Origin: Endomychus coccineus
Taxonomy: Eukaryota; Arthropoda; Insecta; Coleoptera; Endomychidae
Direction: 5' to 3'
NCBI GenBank assembly: GCA_958510875.1
Contig: OY294070.1
Span: forward strand, 48,140,078-48,204,077
Length of the DNA stretch: 64,000 bases
Part shown: one piece after another, positions 45,952 through 55,290 of the stretch
Position numbering within the stretch: the stretch's first letter is position 1
Layout: the number at the start of each line of letters is the position of its first letter
Notes under the pieces: model-generated
Told to the model about the DNA's origin: nothing
Databases searched by the model: none
The model's input: only the letters and a program-made list of their open reading frames with translations
Program-made: the position numbers and the translations under genes

Positions 45952-46949
45952 TTATAATAATATATTGACATTATCATTTGCTAGTTCATAAGCTTTATTT
46001 TTGTGATTGATAACACATTCTATCAATGACTCGATGTTGATATCACTAATCAATTGTTCACCCCCCTCTTCTTCTGCGGCATGAATAATATTTCCTCTTG
46101 CATACCATTTCAAATCGCGGCGGAAATTCTGTTTCACTTCGTTACCAATATCGATAGCATGAGATATGTTAGACCATTTACGTATTAATCGCATTCCCCG
46201 ATTTTGTAATTTTCTGTCGGCATCACGCCAACCATCCTCCTGTCGACGCATTAGGTACCATTCTGGTCTCATATCATTCGATGTTCGATATAATCCTAAA
46301 TAATATATATTATATAAATTTTATTATAAAAAACAAAGTAATTACCTAAATTTCGTCTCTTTCCAAAATTTATAGGAGGTGGAACAATATTTGGTGCAAT
46401 GTTATTCCGTAAGGTGATAACATTCATTTGAATTTGTTGAGATAAGCGTTGAGATCGTTCATTCGCAAGACATTCACGTTCCTCAGCTCTTTCACGTTCT
46501 TGTTGTTCATAGAATTTCTCGTACTCACAATATTTCATCATAATAAATTTCATTAACGAAAACAGTTCACGTAACTCGATGACTTTAGGAGTTCGCATTT
46601 GCATCAATAATGATTCGAAATCAATAGCATCTAGAACATAATATTTCTTTCGTGCATCAGTCTTATCACAAATTTCTAAATGGTGTATATGCGGGTTTTT
46701 CCTCAACAATCTTGTTATAACACCCTTTTTAGCATGATATTTTTTGCCGCGATAACCTAACCAATCCAATAGATCTTCATTCATCAGAACGCGTTGGTTT
46801 AGTTGAATATTCCAAAATAAATAGTTTCTTTTATCGTTTCTTATATCGATCCCAAATTTTAGACACACTTCATTAACTGTTAACTTAATAAAATTGTTGG
46901 TGGACCATGTAGCCACATTTGAATCACGAACGCACGCTGCTAAGTTCAT
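45952..46949 (-). CDS. MSV199/DUF3627-like protein, two exons
   Basis: Exon 1 (46,949-46,346) and exon 2 (46,295-45,952) are separated by a 50-bp GT-AG intron and stay in frame, giving 315 residues. Residues 58-90 contain LLDWLGYRGKKYHAKKG and a basic helix, the pattern of the MSV199 domain of insect poxvirus, iridovirus and baculovirus-repeated-ORF-like proteins. A Glu/Arg-rich coiled coil follows at about 145-180. Exon 2 brings a YLMRRQ motif characteristic of the partner C-terminal domain in such proteins. The role is presumed DNA-binding or regulatory. Without splicing, the first frame runs into an AT-rich stop. Its upstream region holds the palindrome at 47,113. Confidence 0.7.
46296..46345 (-). 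other. 50-bp intron in the MSV199-like gene
   Basis: Donor GTAATT, acceptor TATTATTTAG. Joining the exons creates GGA across the junction and restores one continuous frame. Confidence 0.75.
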
Positions 46950-47112
46950 TTTTATAACTGAACATTTTCTGAAATGATTCTCTCTTACATACGTGAGAAC
47001 GTGAACGTGAATAGTGAGGGTGGGGGGTAACTCTCCGTTTCGATATCATTGCAAACGTTGATAACTGACTGATAACGTCACTAGTTGTTTCAATTTGTTT
47101 CATTTCCAGCAA

Positions 47113-47146
47113 CCGACTACCATAGTTTACAAACTATGATCGTCGG
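47113..47146. promoter_or_regulatory. 34-bp near-palindrome between MCP and MSV199-like genes
   Basis: CATAGTTT-AC-AAACTATG forms the centre (47,121-47,138), extended by CCGAC and GTCGG arms. It resembles half of the 68-bp repeat at 44,952. It sits just downstream of the capsid stop and about 165 bp upstream of the MSV199-like start, so it could be a promoter element, an origin-like hairpin, or a deletion scar. Confidence 0.6.
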
Positions 47147-47155
47147 ATGTTTACA

Positions 47156-48040
47156 TCACCACCTACCGTTTGAGAAATAAAATAGCAAGTTTATATTATC
47201 GAAATATGCACTGTGCTTAACAGGATTATTTTTTCGATCAGTTTGGAAAGCTAGAATCACATATCTGGGTCGTTCCAAATTCATTGAAGTTTTAACAGCC
47301 CAAATGTCGCGAGTGCTCTCCTTCATCAACGGATTTTCATGCAGATCCCAACTACGGAATGGAATCAAAATAGGCTTCTCAGCACTCAAATTCCCCAACA
47401 TTTGAAATTTAACTTGATCACTTGGAAACACATGTCGCACTTTTAATGCTATCGTCTTCACATTTATTTTAGCCGTTTTCGTGCCTGTGCTATTAGTATA
47501 GCAATCGTTATCGGTTCGAGACCTTATCAAGCGCAGCTTATGTTTTCCACTCAAAACTTTGTTATAGTCAATGAATAGGCCTAGTAGAAAATTCAACGGT
47601 ATCCATAAATTGATTTTATTATTGTAGACTGAACTCAATACATCCTTAAATGACCATCCAGAAATAGCTAGAGGTATAGATTCATGTTTGGCATATGTTA
47701 GATAAGCTCTGATGGTGCTGACAATACCAGGATCACGTACTTTGTCTATCTCTTTTCCATTCAATTCATAACTGATATATTCGAAGAGAAACGCTCCGAA
47801 ATTATTCGTTAGTTTACATTCACCATCACCACTTGCTTCTGGCTGGAATTCTGCCTCGATGAATAAAGCAGACGAGGCCAAATCTACCAACACATCTTGT
47901 TGATTGATTAATATCTCAATTTCATCGCTGTTGCCAAAAGATGTTGTGTGGGGATAGTAGGTATGAGTTTCTTCTCGGATGATGTCTTCATTGAAGTTTG
48001 GCTCGTTGAATATTTGAAGTTTTTCCGACATTGTAACCAA
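47156..48040 (-). CDS. Hexon-like major capsid protein, C-terminally truncated
   Basis: The 294-residue product has the pattern of the Polinton double-jelly-roll capsid protein: an N-terminal region with TTSFGNSDEIEI, an NNFGAFLFEYISYELNG strand pair, WIPLNFLLG, an IRSRTDN motif, then SWDLHENPL and RYVILAFQTDRKNNP late in the protein. Such proteins normally continue for roughly another 130 residues to complete the second jelly roll. Here the frame stops 15 residues after the QTDRKNN motif, next to the palindrome at 47,113. Trimers of this protein would build the icosahedral shell; a truncated form is unlikely to assemble alone. The start at 48,040 or three codons later is equally possible. 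Confidence 0.85.
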   Translation of the reverse strand: MVTMSEKLQIFNEPNFNEDIIREETHTYYPHTTSFGNSDEIEILINQQDVLVDLASSALFIEAEFQPEASGDGECKLTNNFGAFLFEYISYELNGKEIDKVRDPGIVSTIRAYLTYAKHESIPLAISGWSFKDVLSSVYNNKINLWIPLNFLLGLFIDYNKVLSGKHKLRLIRSRTDNDCYTNSTGTKTAKINVKTIALKVRHVFPSDQVKFQMLGNLSAEKPILIPFRSWDLHENPLMKESTRDIWAVKTSMNLERPRYVILAFQTDRKNNPVKHSAYFDNINLLFYFSNGRW

Positions 48041-48247
48041 GGGACTTCAAAAAATTGATATTTTCCAATGATAGTGATGCAGAAGCAACCTTCTCCCTCG
48101 AGCTCGTTGTAGATAATGACTGATGACCACTATGGAGATGTCTTTTATTGCTGAAATCCAAACCCATGTTCTCAAGTGATGGCTACTGCAACCTTCTCAG
48201 TTGAATTCCTTTCATATAATGAGTGGTGGTGAGTATTGGATTATTAT
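48041..48247. other. Intergenic region upstream of the capsid gene
   Basis: Non-coding; CAACCTTCTC occurs twice (48,089 and 48,190). It should hold the capsid promoter on the minus strand. Confidence 0.35.
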
Positions 48248-49015
48248 TTATTGTTGTGAGGTATAATCCCTAACGATCTTTTTCAATTCCAATCGTATAA
48301 TAATTTCTTCTCCACGAAAATTTACCGGTTTCCAATTCTGATCTAAAATATTCAGCGTGATGTTATCGAAGGACGTCTTGCTGATGACCGGTAGATAAAT
48401 AAGATTCTTCGGCTCTATATCAATGGAAAACCCAGGTGGTACAAGAGGTGAGAACTCATATATCGTATGAGCTATCTTATTGTTATAATATGCTCCTGCG
48501 GTTAAGTTACACTCAACACGTATTGTTTGAACTTTGATTATGTTTATAGGTCGATCAGATACGTGTAGTTCGCGAGATGTCAATTTCTTTTTGCTGAATC
48601 CCAACAGTTCGCTTATACTATCTTTAGGAATAAAATTCACTTCAAAATCACTCTTCAGCTCTGTGTGTAGAGTGTTGTTGTTAGATTTTATTGATAATTT
48701 CCGGTCACGTTCTTCTTGCTTCACTCCTATCCCACAAACTGCACTTTGTATGAAATCCTCGATGTCTGTCAACTCGTAGGACCCCGTAGGTATAGTTACT
48801 ACTTCTTCCTCACCCTTCACATTTTTATAATAAAATTTATTAAAACCTTCTTCAATGTTCGGAATGCTATTGTACGTATGCAAGCCAACAAGTGCGATAG
48901 AATAATATGAATGAGGATCTAGTTCTATAGGTGGGTGGAAATCTACAGATAAGCGGGAGCTCTTACCCGTGATAGTGAACGTCTGAGACATGATTGATGC
49001 AAACTTTACCAACAA
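48248..49015 (-). CDS. Penton-like minor capsid protein
   Basis: The 255-residue frame fits the Polinton single-jelly-roll penton: near the N-terminus FTITGKSSRLSVDFHPPIEL, in the middle ELLGFSKKKL, and toward the end IYEFSPLVPPG, NLIYLPV and VNFRGEEIIIRLELKK. Pentamers occupy the vertices of the capsid. Translation may begin at the internal Met at codon 9 (MSQTFTITG), since the first eight residues are atypical. The frame is complete, unlike the neighbouring capsid gene. It lies between the protease and capsid genes in a leftward cluster. Confidence 0.8.
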   Translation of the reverse strand: MLVKFASIMSQTFTITGKSSRLSVDFHPPIELDPHSYYSIALVGLHTYNSIPNIEEGFNKFYYKNVKGEEEVVTIPTGSYELTDIEDFIQSAVCGIGVKQEERDRKLSIKSNNNTLHTELKSDFEVNFIPKDSISELLGFSKKKLTSRELHVSDRPINIIKVQTIRVECNLTAGAYYNNKIAHTIYEFSPLVPPGFSIDIEPKNLIYLPVISKTSFDNITLNILDQNWKPVNFRGEEIIIRLELKKIVRDYTSQQ

Positions 49016-49042
49016 TCTATTTATATACTAATAAATGCAGGG

Positions 49043-49420
49043 TTAGTCAAGCACAACTGAAGAGTTAGAGAGGAAATCTAAACATAACTGACCACAATTA
49101 TAAGTGTTATATTGTTGAAAATTATCGTGATTGAATAATATCTTACACTTTTTGAAATAATCCACTAGTTCGCGAGGGGGGCGTAAATTGCCAAAACTAT
49201 CATAATATAAAACTGTATCACCGACTTTATTAAACCCAACCCAGTGAGTGCCTCCATTGTCCGAGCTATCTAAATTAACTATTCCACGCTCGTTTTTCCA
49301 TGGTCCGTTGGATGGTAGTTCATCACGCATAAATACTCCTCTAAAATGGGGAATTTTCAGAGCTTTTGCTAGTTTTCGTAGATCGAGATCGGTCAGAGGT
49401 CTTCTGGGTAGGTTTACTGA
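49043..49420 (-). CDS. Adenain-like cysteine protease
   Basis: From the only in-frame ATG (49,330) 95 residues follow with the C5-type catalytic set in order: His29 in GGTHWVGF, Asp44 in YYDSFGN, Gln73 and Cys79 in YNCGQLCLDFL. Homologues start earlier, and the same frame is open upstream to about 49,420, encoding LTDLDLRKLAKALKIPHFRG, which fits the family, but with no ATG after the upstream TAA. A spliced leader exon or a lost start codon would explain this. In Polintons the protease matures capsid proteins. It overlaps the end of the PLA2 gene in another frame. Confidence 0.75.
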   Translation of the reverse strand, partial: SVNLPRRPLTDLDLRKLAKALKIPHFRGVFMRDELPSNGPWKNERGIVNLDSSDNGGTHWVGFNKVGDTVLYYDSFGNLRPPRELVDYFKKCKILFNHDNFQQYNTYNCGQLCLDFLSNSSVVLD

Positions 49421-50196
49421 CAGTTTTTTGGATGTTTATTTAAATATAGACCAAGACCTTTGCGATACTTTTTCAAATATAGACCAGATCCTTGTTTCCC
49501 CAAAGCTATAGCTTCCATTGTTTTATTATGTCTTTCCGTTTCCTCCAAGGTTTTCCGAGCTGCTTTGCTGTCGTTGACGGCCTTAGCGATGCCTGCACCA
49601 CCCCCCGCCAATGCTCCAGCAGCTGATAAGCCTGCAAACAGAGGTATTAAAAATGGTAGAAATCCTCCAGTCTTTGGAATAGGAATTACTCTTGGTAACC
49701 GAACATTTTTCCGACCACCCGCTTTTTTGAATTGTTTTCGTGCAACTTTCAACGCTGTTTGGGATGTTTTCTTCAGATTGGATGAGTCAAACTTATTCTT
49801 CATAACTTTTCTCACCCCATCGACAATTGCACTTCCGAACCCAACCTTCTTTCTCATACCCATTCCCAATTTCCTCTTTGCCTTCATAATTTTATTTACA
49901 CCGAAAGCGGCAATCCTTTCTCCAAATTTTGTGTCTTTAGATTTGACACGTTGCCAAGCAGCGTTCTCTAATATTTTATCCGCCTCGTGACGTCCTTCCA
50001 AACTAGCGTTTCGCAGATATGAAATATCGTGTTGGCGGCAAGCTTTATCGAGTGGATTGATACCTGAATCTCCTCTTCTCAACCGTTCTTCTAATTTTGT
50101 ACCGGGACCACAGAATTGATAACCAGGAATATGAAGTTCAAACGGGAGCTTGTTTATAAGCGTATTGAGAACACCTTCTCCTACGTACGCTTCCAT
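49414..50196 (-). CDS. PLA2-domain minor virion protein with hydrophobic segment
   Basis: The 260-residue protein begins with a phospholipase A2 fold: calcium loop YQFCGPGT (26-33), Asp50 and the catalytic HD pair at 56-57 in ACRQHDISY. This resembles the parvoviral VP1 type of PLA2, where the enzyme breaches endosomal membrane. A long basic region follows (100-170), then a Gly/Ala-rich hydrophobic segment (178-205, PFLIPLFAGLSAAG) and a repeated GLYLKKYRKGLGLYL tail. Basic and hydrophobic parts recall adenoviral minor core or membrane-lytic proteins; that comparison is inference. The frame is intact and begins at ATG 50,196. Confidence 0.8.
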   Translation of the reverse strand: MEAYVGEGVLNTLINKLPFELHIPGYQFCGPGTKLEERLRRGDSGINPLDKACRQHDISYLRNASLEGRHEADKILENAAWQRVKSKDTKFGERIAAFGVNKIMKAKRKLGMGMRKKVGFGSAIVDGVRKVMKNKFDSSNLKKTSQTALKVARKQFKKAGGRKNVRLPRVIPIPKTGGFLPFLIPLFAGLSAAGALAGGGAGIAKAVNDSKAARKTLEETERHNKTMEAIALGKQGSGLYLKKYRKGLGLYLNKHPKNCQ

Positions 50197-50476
50197 ACAG
50201 ACTGATGAAAATTCAAGATTGCACCGTTATTTAACGAGGGGAGGGAGAAAGATCAAAGATCTCAAAATAATATTTTTTATTAATTTCAAAATTTTCTCAA
50301 TACAAAAGACTTAAGTATAATCTTAACAATATATGTTTCAAATATTATAATCTTCACTCTTGATTCACCCTCATATTCACGGAATTTTTGTTCTATTATA
50401 ATAACCATACCCTCGAGTCAATAATATTCCAGCTATTTGTTTGTTCCTAATAATCTCCAAATGATCAATGATGGAT
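50197..50476. other. Intergenic region between integrase and PLA2 genes
   Basis: AT-rich, non-coding; it should contain the PLA2 promoter and the integrase 3' end on the minus strand. Confidence 0.35.
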
Positions 50477-51400
50477 TCATTGAACGAGATCCGAATTATT
50501 GATCCAACTGTTGTGATTATTATCTAGACCCAACCATTTCACATACTGTTGACCCCTCCTCTTTCGTAATATTTTTTCGACTAAATACACATCGGGTTGT
50601 TTTGTTTTCTGTAATTCTTCCTCGTAGAAACAGCCGCTGATTGGTGCGTTGGTCATATCTTCTAGTAGATATGTGACCGGGTTGGTAATTTTTACTTTGA
50701 TGATTTTAAATAATTCCGTACTCCAATTGGGCGTAAATCCCTTCTCAAAAATATGTTTAGCCTTACTTATTCGTACCACATCTCCTACGTTGAATTTGTG
50801 AGGCAGAGCTAACTTGATGTGTGAGTAGGATCGCTTCAATATCTCGCTCTCAATCTGTTTCGTCACTTTTATTGGAGCCATATTTATAGTACTATGTTTA
50901 CGTTTATTATATTTTTCTGTGGTTTCTTCAAGTATATCAAGCCATTTGTATTTCCCGCTGAGACTGAAATGTTTGTAGAGCGATTCTTTTAATGTTCGAA
51001 TGACACGTTCAGCAATGGCTGCTTTTTTCACACTATACGTATTATAATGATTGATATTATGTTTCTTCATTAGATCGTTAAAGTGTTTATTGAAGAATTC
51101 TTTTCCCTGATCGCTTTGCAGATTCCTAGGCTTACGATGTCCTTCTAGCAATATAGAACTGACCGCTTTCCGAACTTCTTCGGCTGATTTTGTTTTCAGC
51201 GGGCGTGTCCATAGAAATTTCGAGAAACAATCGATCATAATCAAAATGTATTTGAATCCTCTATTTTCACGAGCGTAATTACCCATTTCTGCCAGATCCA
51301 TTTGCCACAAATCATCCAAACCTTTTATGATCGTTCTGCGTCGTTTGAAATTCTTCCTACTCGGCTTATGAAGCTCATGCACAACTTGTTCTCTACTCAT
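50477..51400 (-). CDS. Polinton integrase with chromodomain
   Basis: The 307-residue protein has the DDE core of retroviral-type integrases: Asp35 in LWQMDLAEM, Asp97 in LQSDQGKEF and Glu131 in KAAIAERVIRTLKES. The first basic segment (HKPSRKNFKRRR) precedes the core as usual. An SH3-like C-terminal region contains HKFNVGDVVRISK, and residues 271-307 form a chromodomain (VEKILRKRRGQQYVKWLGL). Integrase joins the AG/CT ends to target DNA with a 6-bp stagger, matching the duplication seen here. The catalytic residues are intact. It lies 17 bp upstream of the fiber gene's stop, in the same direction. Confidence 0.93.
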   Translation of the reverse strand: MSREQVVHELHKPSRKNFKRRRTIIKGLDDLWQMDLAEMGNYARENRGFKYILIMIDCFSKFLWTRPLKTKSAEEVRKAVSSILLEGHRKPRNLQSDQGKEFFNKHFNDLMKKHNINHYNTYSVKKAAIAERVIRTLKESLYKHFSLSGKYKWLDILEETTEKYNKRKHSTINMAPIKVTKQIESEILKRSYSHIKLALPHKFNVGDVVRISKAKHIFEKGFTPNWSTELFKIIKVKITNPVTYLLEDMTNAPISGCFYEEELQKTKQPDVYLVEKILRKRRGQQYVKWLGLDNNHNSWINNSDLVQ

Positions 51401-51417
51401 CTTATCAATGTGGAAAT

Positions 51418-52071
51418 CTAGTGTAGAATTAATTTTTTGGGTATATTCACAGGATTTGGAGATATACGTTTCACAGAGCCCTGCTTTGTTGTTGTGGATG
51501 ATGAGGGTCTCTTCTTAGAAGGTTCCACAGATGTCATCCGTCGTTCTAACGCCTCCACTTTACTAGTAATGTCATTTAGACGCATGTTCACACTGTTAAA
51601 TGTGTTATTGATCTCTTTCAATTCATTTCTGTTTTCCCTCACACTATCACTGATTGTTTTATACTCTGATTCTATATAGATCCCCATTCCATTATATTTA
51701 TTCTGAATGTCCATCAGATGTTTATCAATGTTGAGAATAACCTTGTCATTCGTTAAGTTATGTTCATCCAGATCCTTGTTGATATCTTTGATCAAATTAT
51801 CAACCCTAACATTGAAGGTATCTTTAAGACTGGTTTCCGTTTTCAGATTCAGTTTGTGTGTTAATTTATCAACATATACTTTATTTGCAACATCTCCATC
51901 ATCATTCGGTGATTTTACGTTGCACAATCTACGATTTTCCATATCATAACTTCCATCGCTCGTTAGGAATAATCCTTGTCCGTGAACTTGTTTGAAATTA
52001 TTATTAAATACATTTGTATCATATATCCACATGGAAGAGGAGGCTCTGCCAAACTTATCCATTGAAACCAT
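51418..52071 (-). CDS. Fiber-like coiled-coil protein
   Basis: Residues 44-69 carry the motif MENRRLCNVKSP...DVANKVYVDK, familiar from trimeric phage and virus fibers where it precedes a coiled coil. A long heptad-rich coil follows (about 75-180) with few prolines, then a Ser/Lys-rich tail (KKRPSSSTTTK). This suggests a trimeric fiber or attachment protein projecting from the virion; that role is inferred. It is the first gene inside the right TIR, and its promoter should lie in 52,072-52,127 or in the TIR itself. Confidence 0.65.
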   Translation of the reverse strand: MVSMDKFGRASSSMWIYDTNVFNNNFKQVHGQGLFLTSDGSYDMENRRLCNVKSPNDDGDVANKVYVDKLTHKLNLKTETSLKDTFNVRVDNLIKDINKDLDEHNLTNDKVILNIDKHLMDIQNKYNGMGIYIESEYKTISDSVRENRNELKEINNTFNSVNMRLNDITSKVEALERRMTSVEPSKKRPSSSTTTKQGSVKRISPNPVNIPKKLILH

Positions 52072-52127
52072 CTTTATAACTGAGATGAATTTGTCTTACA
52101 CCTGGTTTTTGTTCAATTACCCCTGCC

Positions 52128-53436
52128 GACAGCTGTCACGTGTTGGTGACACCTACACGGAGCAACCTGTACCTTTGGTTCACCATGACAGCTGTCATAT
52201 GGTGGCGACATCTCCATGAAGCAGCCTGTACCCAAGGGTCGCCATGACAGCTGTCACGTGGTGGCGACATCTCCACGAAGCGTTCTGTACCTTTAGCTCA
52301 CCATGACAGCTGTCACGTGTTGGTGACACCTACACGAAGCAACCTGTACCTTTGGTTCACCATGACAGCTGTCATATGGTGGCGACATCTCCATGAAGCA
52401 GCCTGTACCCAAGGGTCGCCATGACAGCTGTCACGTGGTGGCGACATCTCCACGAAGCGTTCTGTACCTTTAGCTCACCATGACAGCTGTCACGTGTTGG
52501 TGACACCTACACGAAGCAACCTGTACCTTTGGTTCACCATGACAGCTGTCATATGGTGGCGACATCTCCATGAAGCAGCCTGTACCCAAGGGTCGCCATG
52601 ACAGCTGTCACGTGGTGGCGACATCTCCACGAAGCATTCTGTACCTTCGATGACAGCTGTCACGTGGTGGTGACATCTCCATGAAGCAGCCTGTACCTTT
52701 GGACCAAAGGTACAGATTGCTTCCTAGAGGTGGCGGAGCCCCCTCCACGAAGCAGTCTGTACCTTGGGTTCGCCATGACAGCTGTACCTTATGGTCGCCA
52801 TGACAGCTGGACCTTATGGTAGCCATGACAGCTGTACCTCATGCTCGCCATGACAGCTGTACCTCATGCTCGCCATGACAGCTGGACCTTATTGTCGCCA
52901 TGACAGCTGGACCTTATGGTCACCATGACAGCTGTCACTTGGTGGTGACACCTACACGAAGCAACCTGTACCTCATGATTGCCATGACAGCTGGTCCTTA
53001 TGGTCGCCATGACAGCTGGTCCTTATGGTCGGCATGACAGCTGGACCTTATGGTCGCCATGACAGTTGGTCCTTATGGTCACCATGACAGCTGGACCTTA
53101 TGGTCGCCATGACAGTTGGTTCTTATGATCGCCATGACAGCTGGTCCTTATGGTCGCCATGACAGCTGGTCCTTATGATCACCATGACAGCTGGACCTTA
53201 TGGTCGCCATGACAGTTGGACCTTAGGGCCGCCATGCTGCCATGTGTTAGTCACGTGACTCTGTACATGTGACACACTTTTTGAACACACCCTGTATACT
53301 CTTTACAAATAAAATCCTTATCACCTACATCCTTTCAAACTGATAAGAACGAGCTCATGCACCGGATGCACATCGACAGCTAGACCGGAAGTGGAGACCG
53401 GATATCCTGGTCGAGAACTAGCCCAGTTCATCTACT
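52128..53436 (-). repeat. Right TIR of the Polinton (1309 bp)
   Basis: Inverse of the left TIR but with three 177-bp units instead of four (CCCAAGGGTC at 52,231, 52,408 and 52,585). Terminal unique part, 27-bp repeats and intervening sequences correspond closely. Confidence 0.92.
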
Positions 53437-53442
53437 TTCAAT
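53437..53442. repeat. 6-bp target duplication of the Polinton, right
   Basis: TTCAAT, identical to 43,329-43,334. The unoccupied equivalent is ATTGAA at 55,331-55,336 in the opposite arm of the host foldback. Confidence 0.95.
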
Positions 53443-55290
53443 AAATAGTTATTAACAAATCAATCGTATTTATAAAGAATTTTTTTCTCCGAATGCCTAA
53501 ATCGTTCTGTTAAACACTTAAACACTTCATGAAATGTATTTGGCCATACATTACGAAATATTATTTTCGCGGCACAATTGTTCATATTTTTCGAGTAATA
53601 AACAAATATGTTCAATTGTTTATCAGCATATAGAGACTTCCGGTTTCACTAAAAATTGATGTAATTAGATTCGAATTGTTGGATTGAGTGCAGCTATCGC
53701 ATCGTAGGCACGCTCTTTTTGTTTACTTTCTACAACAAGTTTGTTAGTAGATAGCAAATTAAATATCTTGGCGACCAAATGTCGGATCGGATCGGCACGG
53801 GGCTTACGTTATTTGAAAGGTTTCTCAAAAACGCATATTTTGGTCCAATATTTGTTGCGATAAGATAGGTAGAACCCGAGATTTTGTATCGGATGTGTTT
53901 GTAGCCATAAATCCGCCATTTTGAATTTTTTCAACAAAAAATATTTTGCTGTAAAGAGTGAATCCGTACTAGCTTAAGTTCAAAATATGTAAGTAGATTT
54001 TTGATTATATCGATAGATAGACAATTTAAGAAACTTAAAAGACAGCACGGCACTCGAAAATTCTATACTTTTCATACTATTGAGGCATCGCGCGGGAGTA
54101 TAAAATATGTAATAACATGCTCACGCAGCTTTTTTAGTTTGTTTTTTATTTCAGGTAAAGGAATTCGTCCACTGTGGTTATTATATAGTCTGGTGTATTT
54201 TTTCATTGATCTATGGTTGTTTTCCATTTCCAGTCCCACCGAGCAGCTGTAGATGATGAATATCGTCCACGTGTTAGTTAACGTAAAGAAGCTCAGTTGA
54301 GTCTGGTACATCGTTGAATTGTTGATTATATTAAAACCTAGAATTTGTTCAAGTAAAGTTATTTTTTAATATAAAAATAATATACGAAATTATGATTTAA
54401 TAAACATTTTGAAAAAATTCAATTTTTCTTACTTATGTTTATAACTATCGAATTCAATTATTTCAATATTACTTTAAAATTTTATTTGTGTGAAAAAAAG
54501 GATATTGGTAGAATCTAACAAAAGAAACGATTTAAAATATTTTGAATACTTTCTTATTAGATGCTACACATTTCCCTTTTTTCACACAAATAGTATTAAA
54601 ATAATTAAATACGATAATTTATTATAAACATAATTTTGAAAAATTGATTTATTATTTATTAAATCATAATATTTTCTATCTTAACTTATTTTAACAATAA
54701 ACTTTCCTTGGGCAATATACACTGATAGATAAGGACTATAAGGTTCTCTTCCGCAGAATCAATTATTAAAAGTTAATTTAATTTCACAAATTCGAGATAT
54801 TAATGTAATCAATAATTTATCGATGTACAATCAACCGAGCTTCTTTACGTGAACTAACACGTGGCGGCCCTTCATCATCCGCAGCTGCTCAATGAGATTG
54901 AAAATAAACATAGTACACAAGGCTATGTAATACCACAGTAGACGAATTCATCTACCTGAAATTAAAAAAAAAACGAAAAAGCAGCGTGCACATTGTATAT
55001 ATTACATCTTTTAAACTCCCCATATATTCTACACGCGCGCGATGCTTTAGTACTATCAAATAGTTTTCGAGCGCCGCGCTGTTTTTTACGGTACTAACAA
55101 TTTGAGTCCAATTAGATCAATTTTTATTGAAATCGGAAGTCTCTATATGCTGATAAATAATGGACCTAATTTGTTTATTACTTGAAAAATATGAATAATT
55201 GTACCGCAAAAGAAATATGGCGTAATGTATAGCCAAAATGTAGTTCGTGACGTGTTTAACCAAACGATTGAGCAAATACATTCGGAGAAA

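Larger units (their letters stand above)
43335..53436 (-). mobile_element. Polinton/Maverick element lacking DNA polymerase B and ATPase
   Basis: The 10,102-bp element starts AGTAGATGAACTGGGCTAG and ends with the exact inverse, flanked by TTCAAT on both sides. 5'-AG/CT-3' ends, long TIRs, a 6-bp duplication and a retroviral-type integrase define Polintons. Seven genes run leftward and one (45,403-45,906) runs rightward. Integrase, adenain-like protease, penton-like and hexon-like capsid proteins are there, but the space is fully accounted for and none of it encodes the protein-primed polymerase or the FtsK/HerA-type packaging ATPase of full-length Polintons (usually 15-20 kb). It is thus either a deletion derivative or a helper-dependent lineage. 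Near-identical TIRs and an intact target duplication point to recent movement. Confidence 0.95.

Noticed and set aside
47113..47146. Palindrome as a bacterial-type transcription terminator
   Set aside because: The context is eukaryotic, no T-run follows, and related palindromes occur in a repeat array away from gene ends.
49460..49990. 176-codon plus-strand frame
   Set aside because: Antisense shadow of the PLA2 gene; composition follows from the opposite strand.
43945..52826. Identical 72-codon frames at 43,945-44,163 and 52,608-52,826
   Set aside because: Located inside the repeat arrays of the Polinton TIRs; low-complexity translation.
43335..53436. An integrated parvovirus or bidnavirus, because of the PLA2 domain
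   Set aside because: No parvoviral replicase is present; AG/CT ends, 6-bp duplication, chromodomain integrase and adenain-like protease place it with Polintons.
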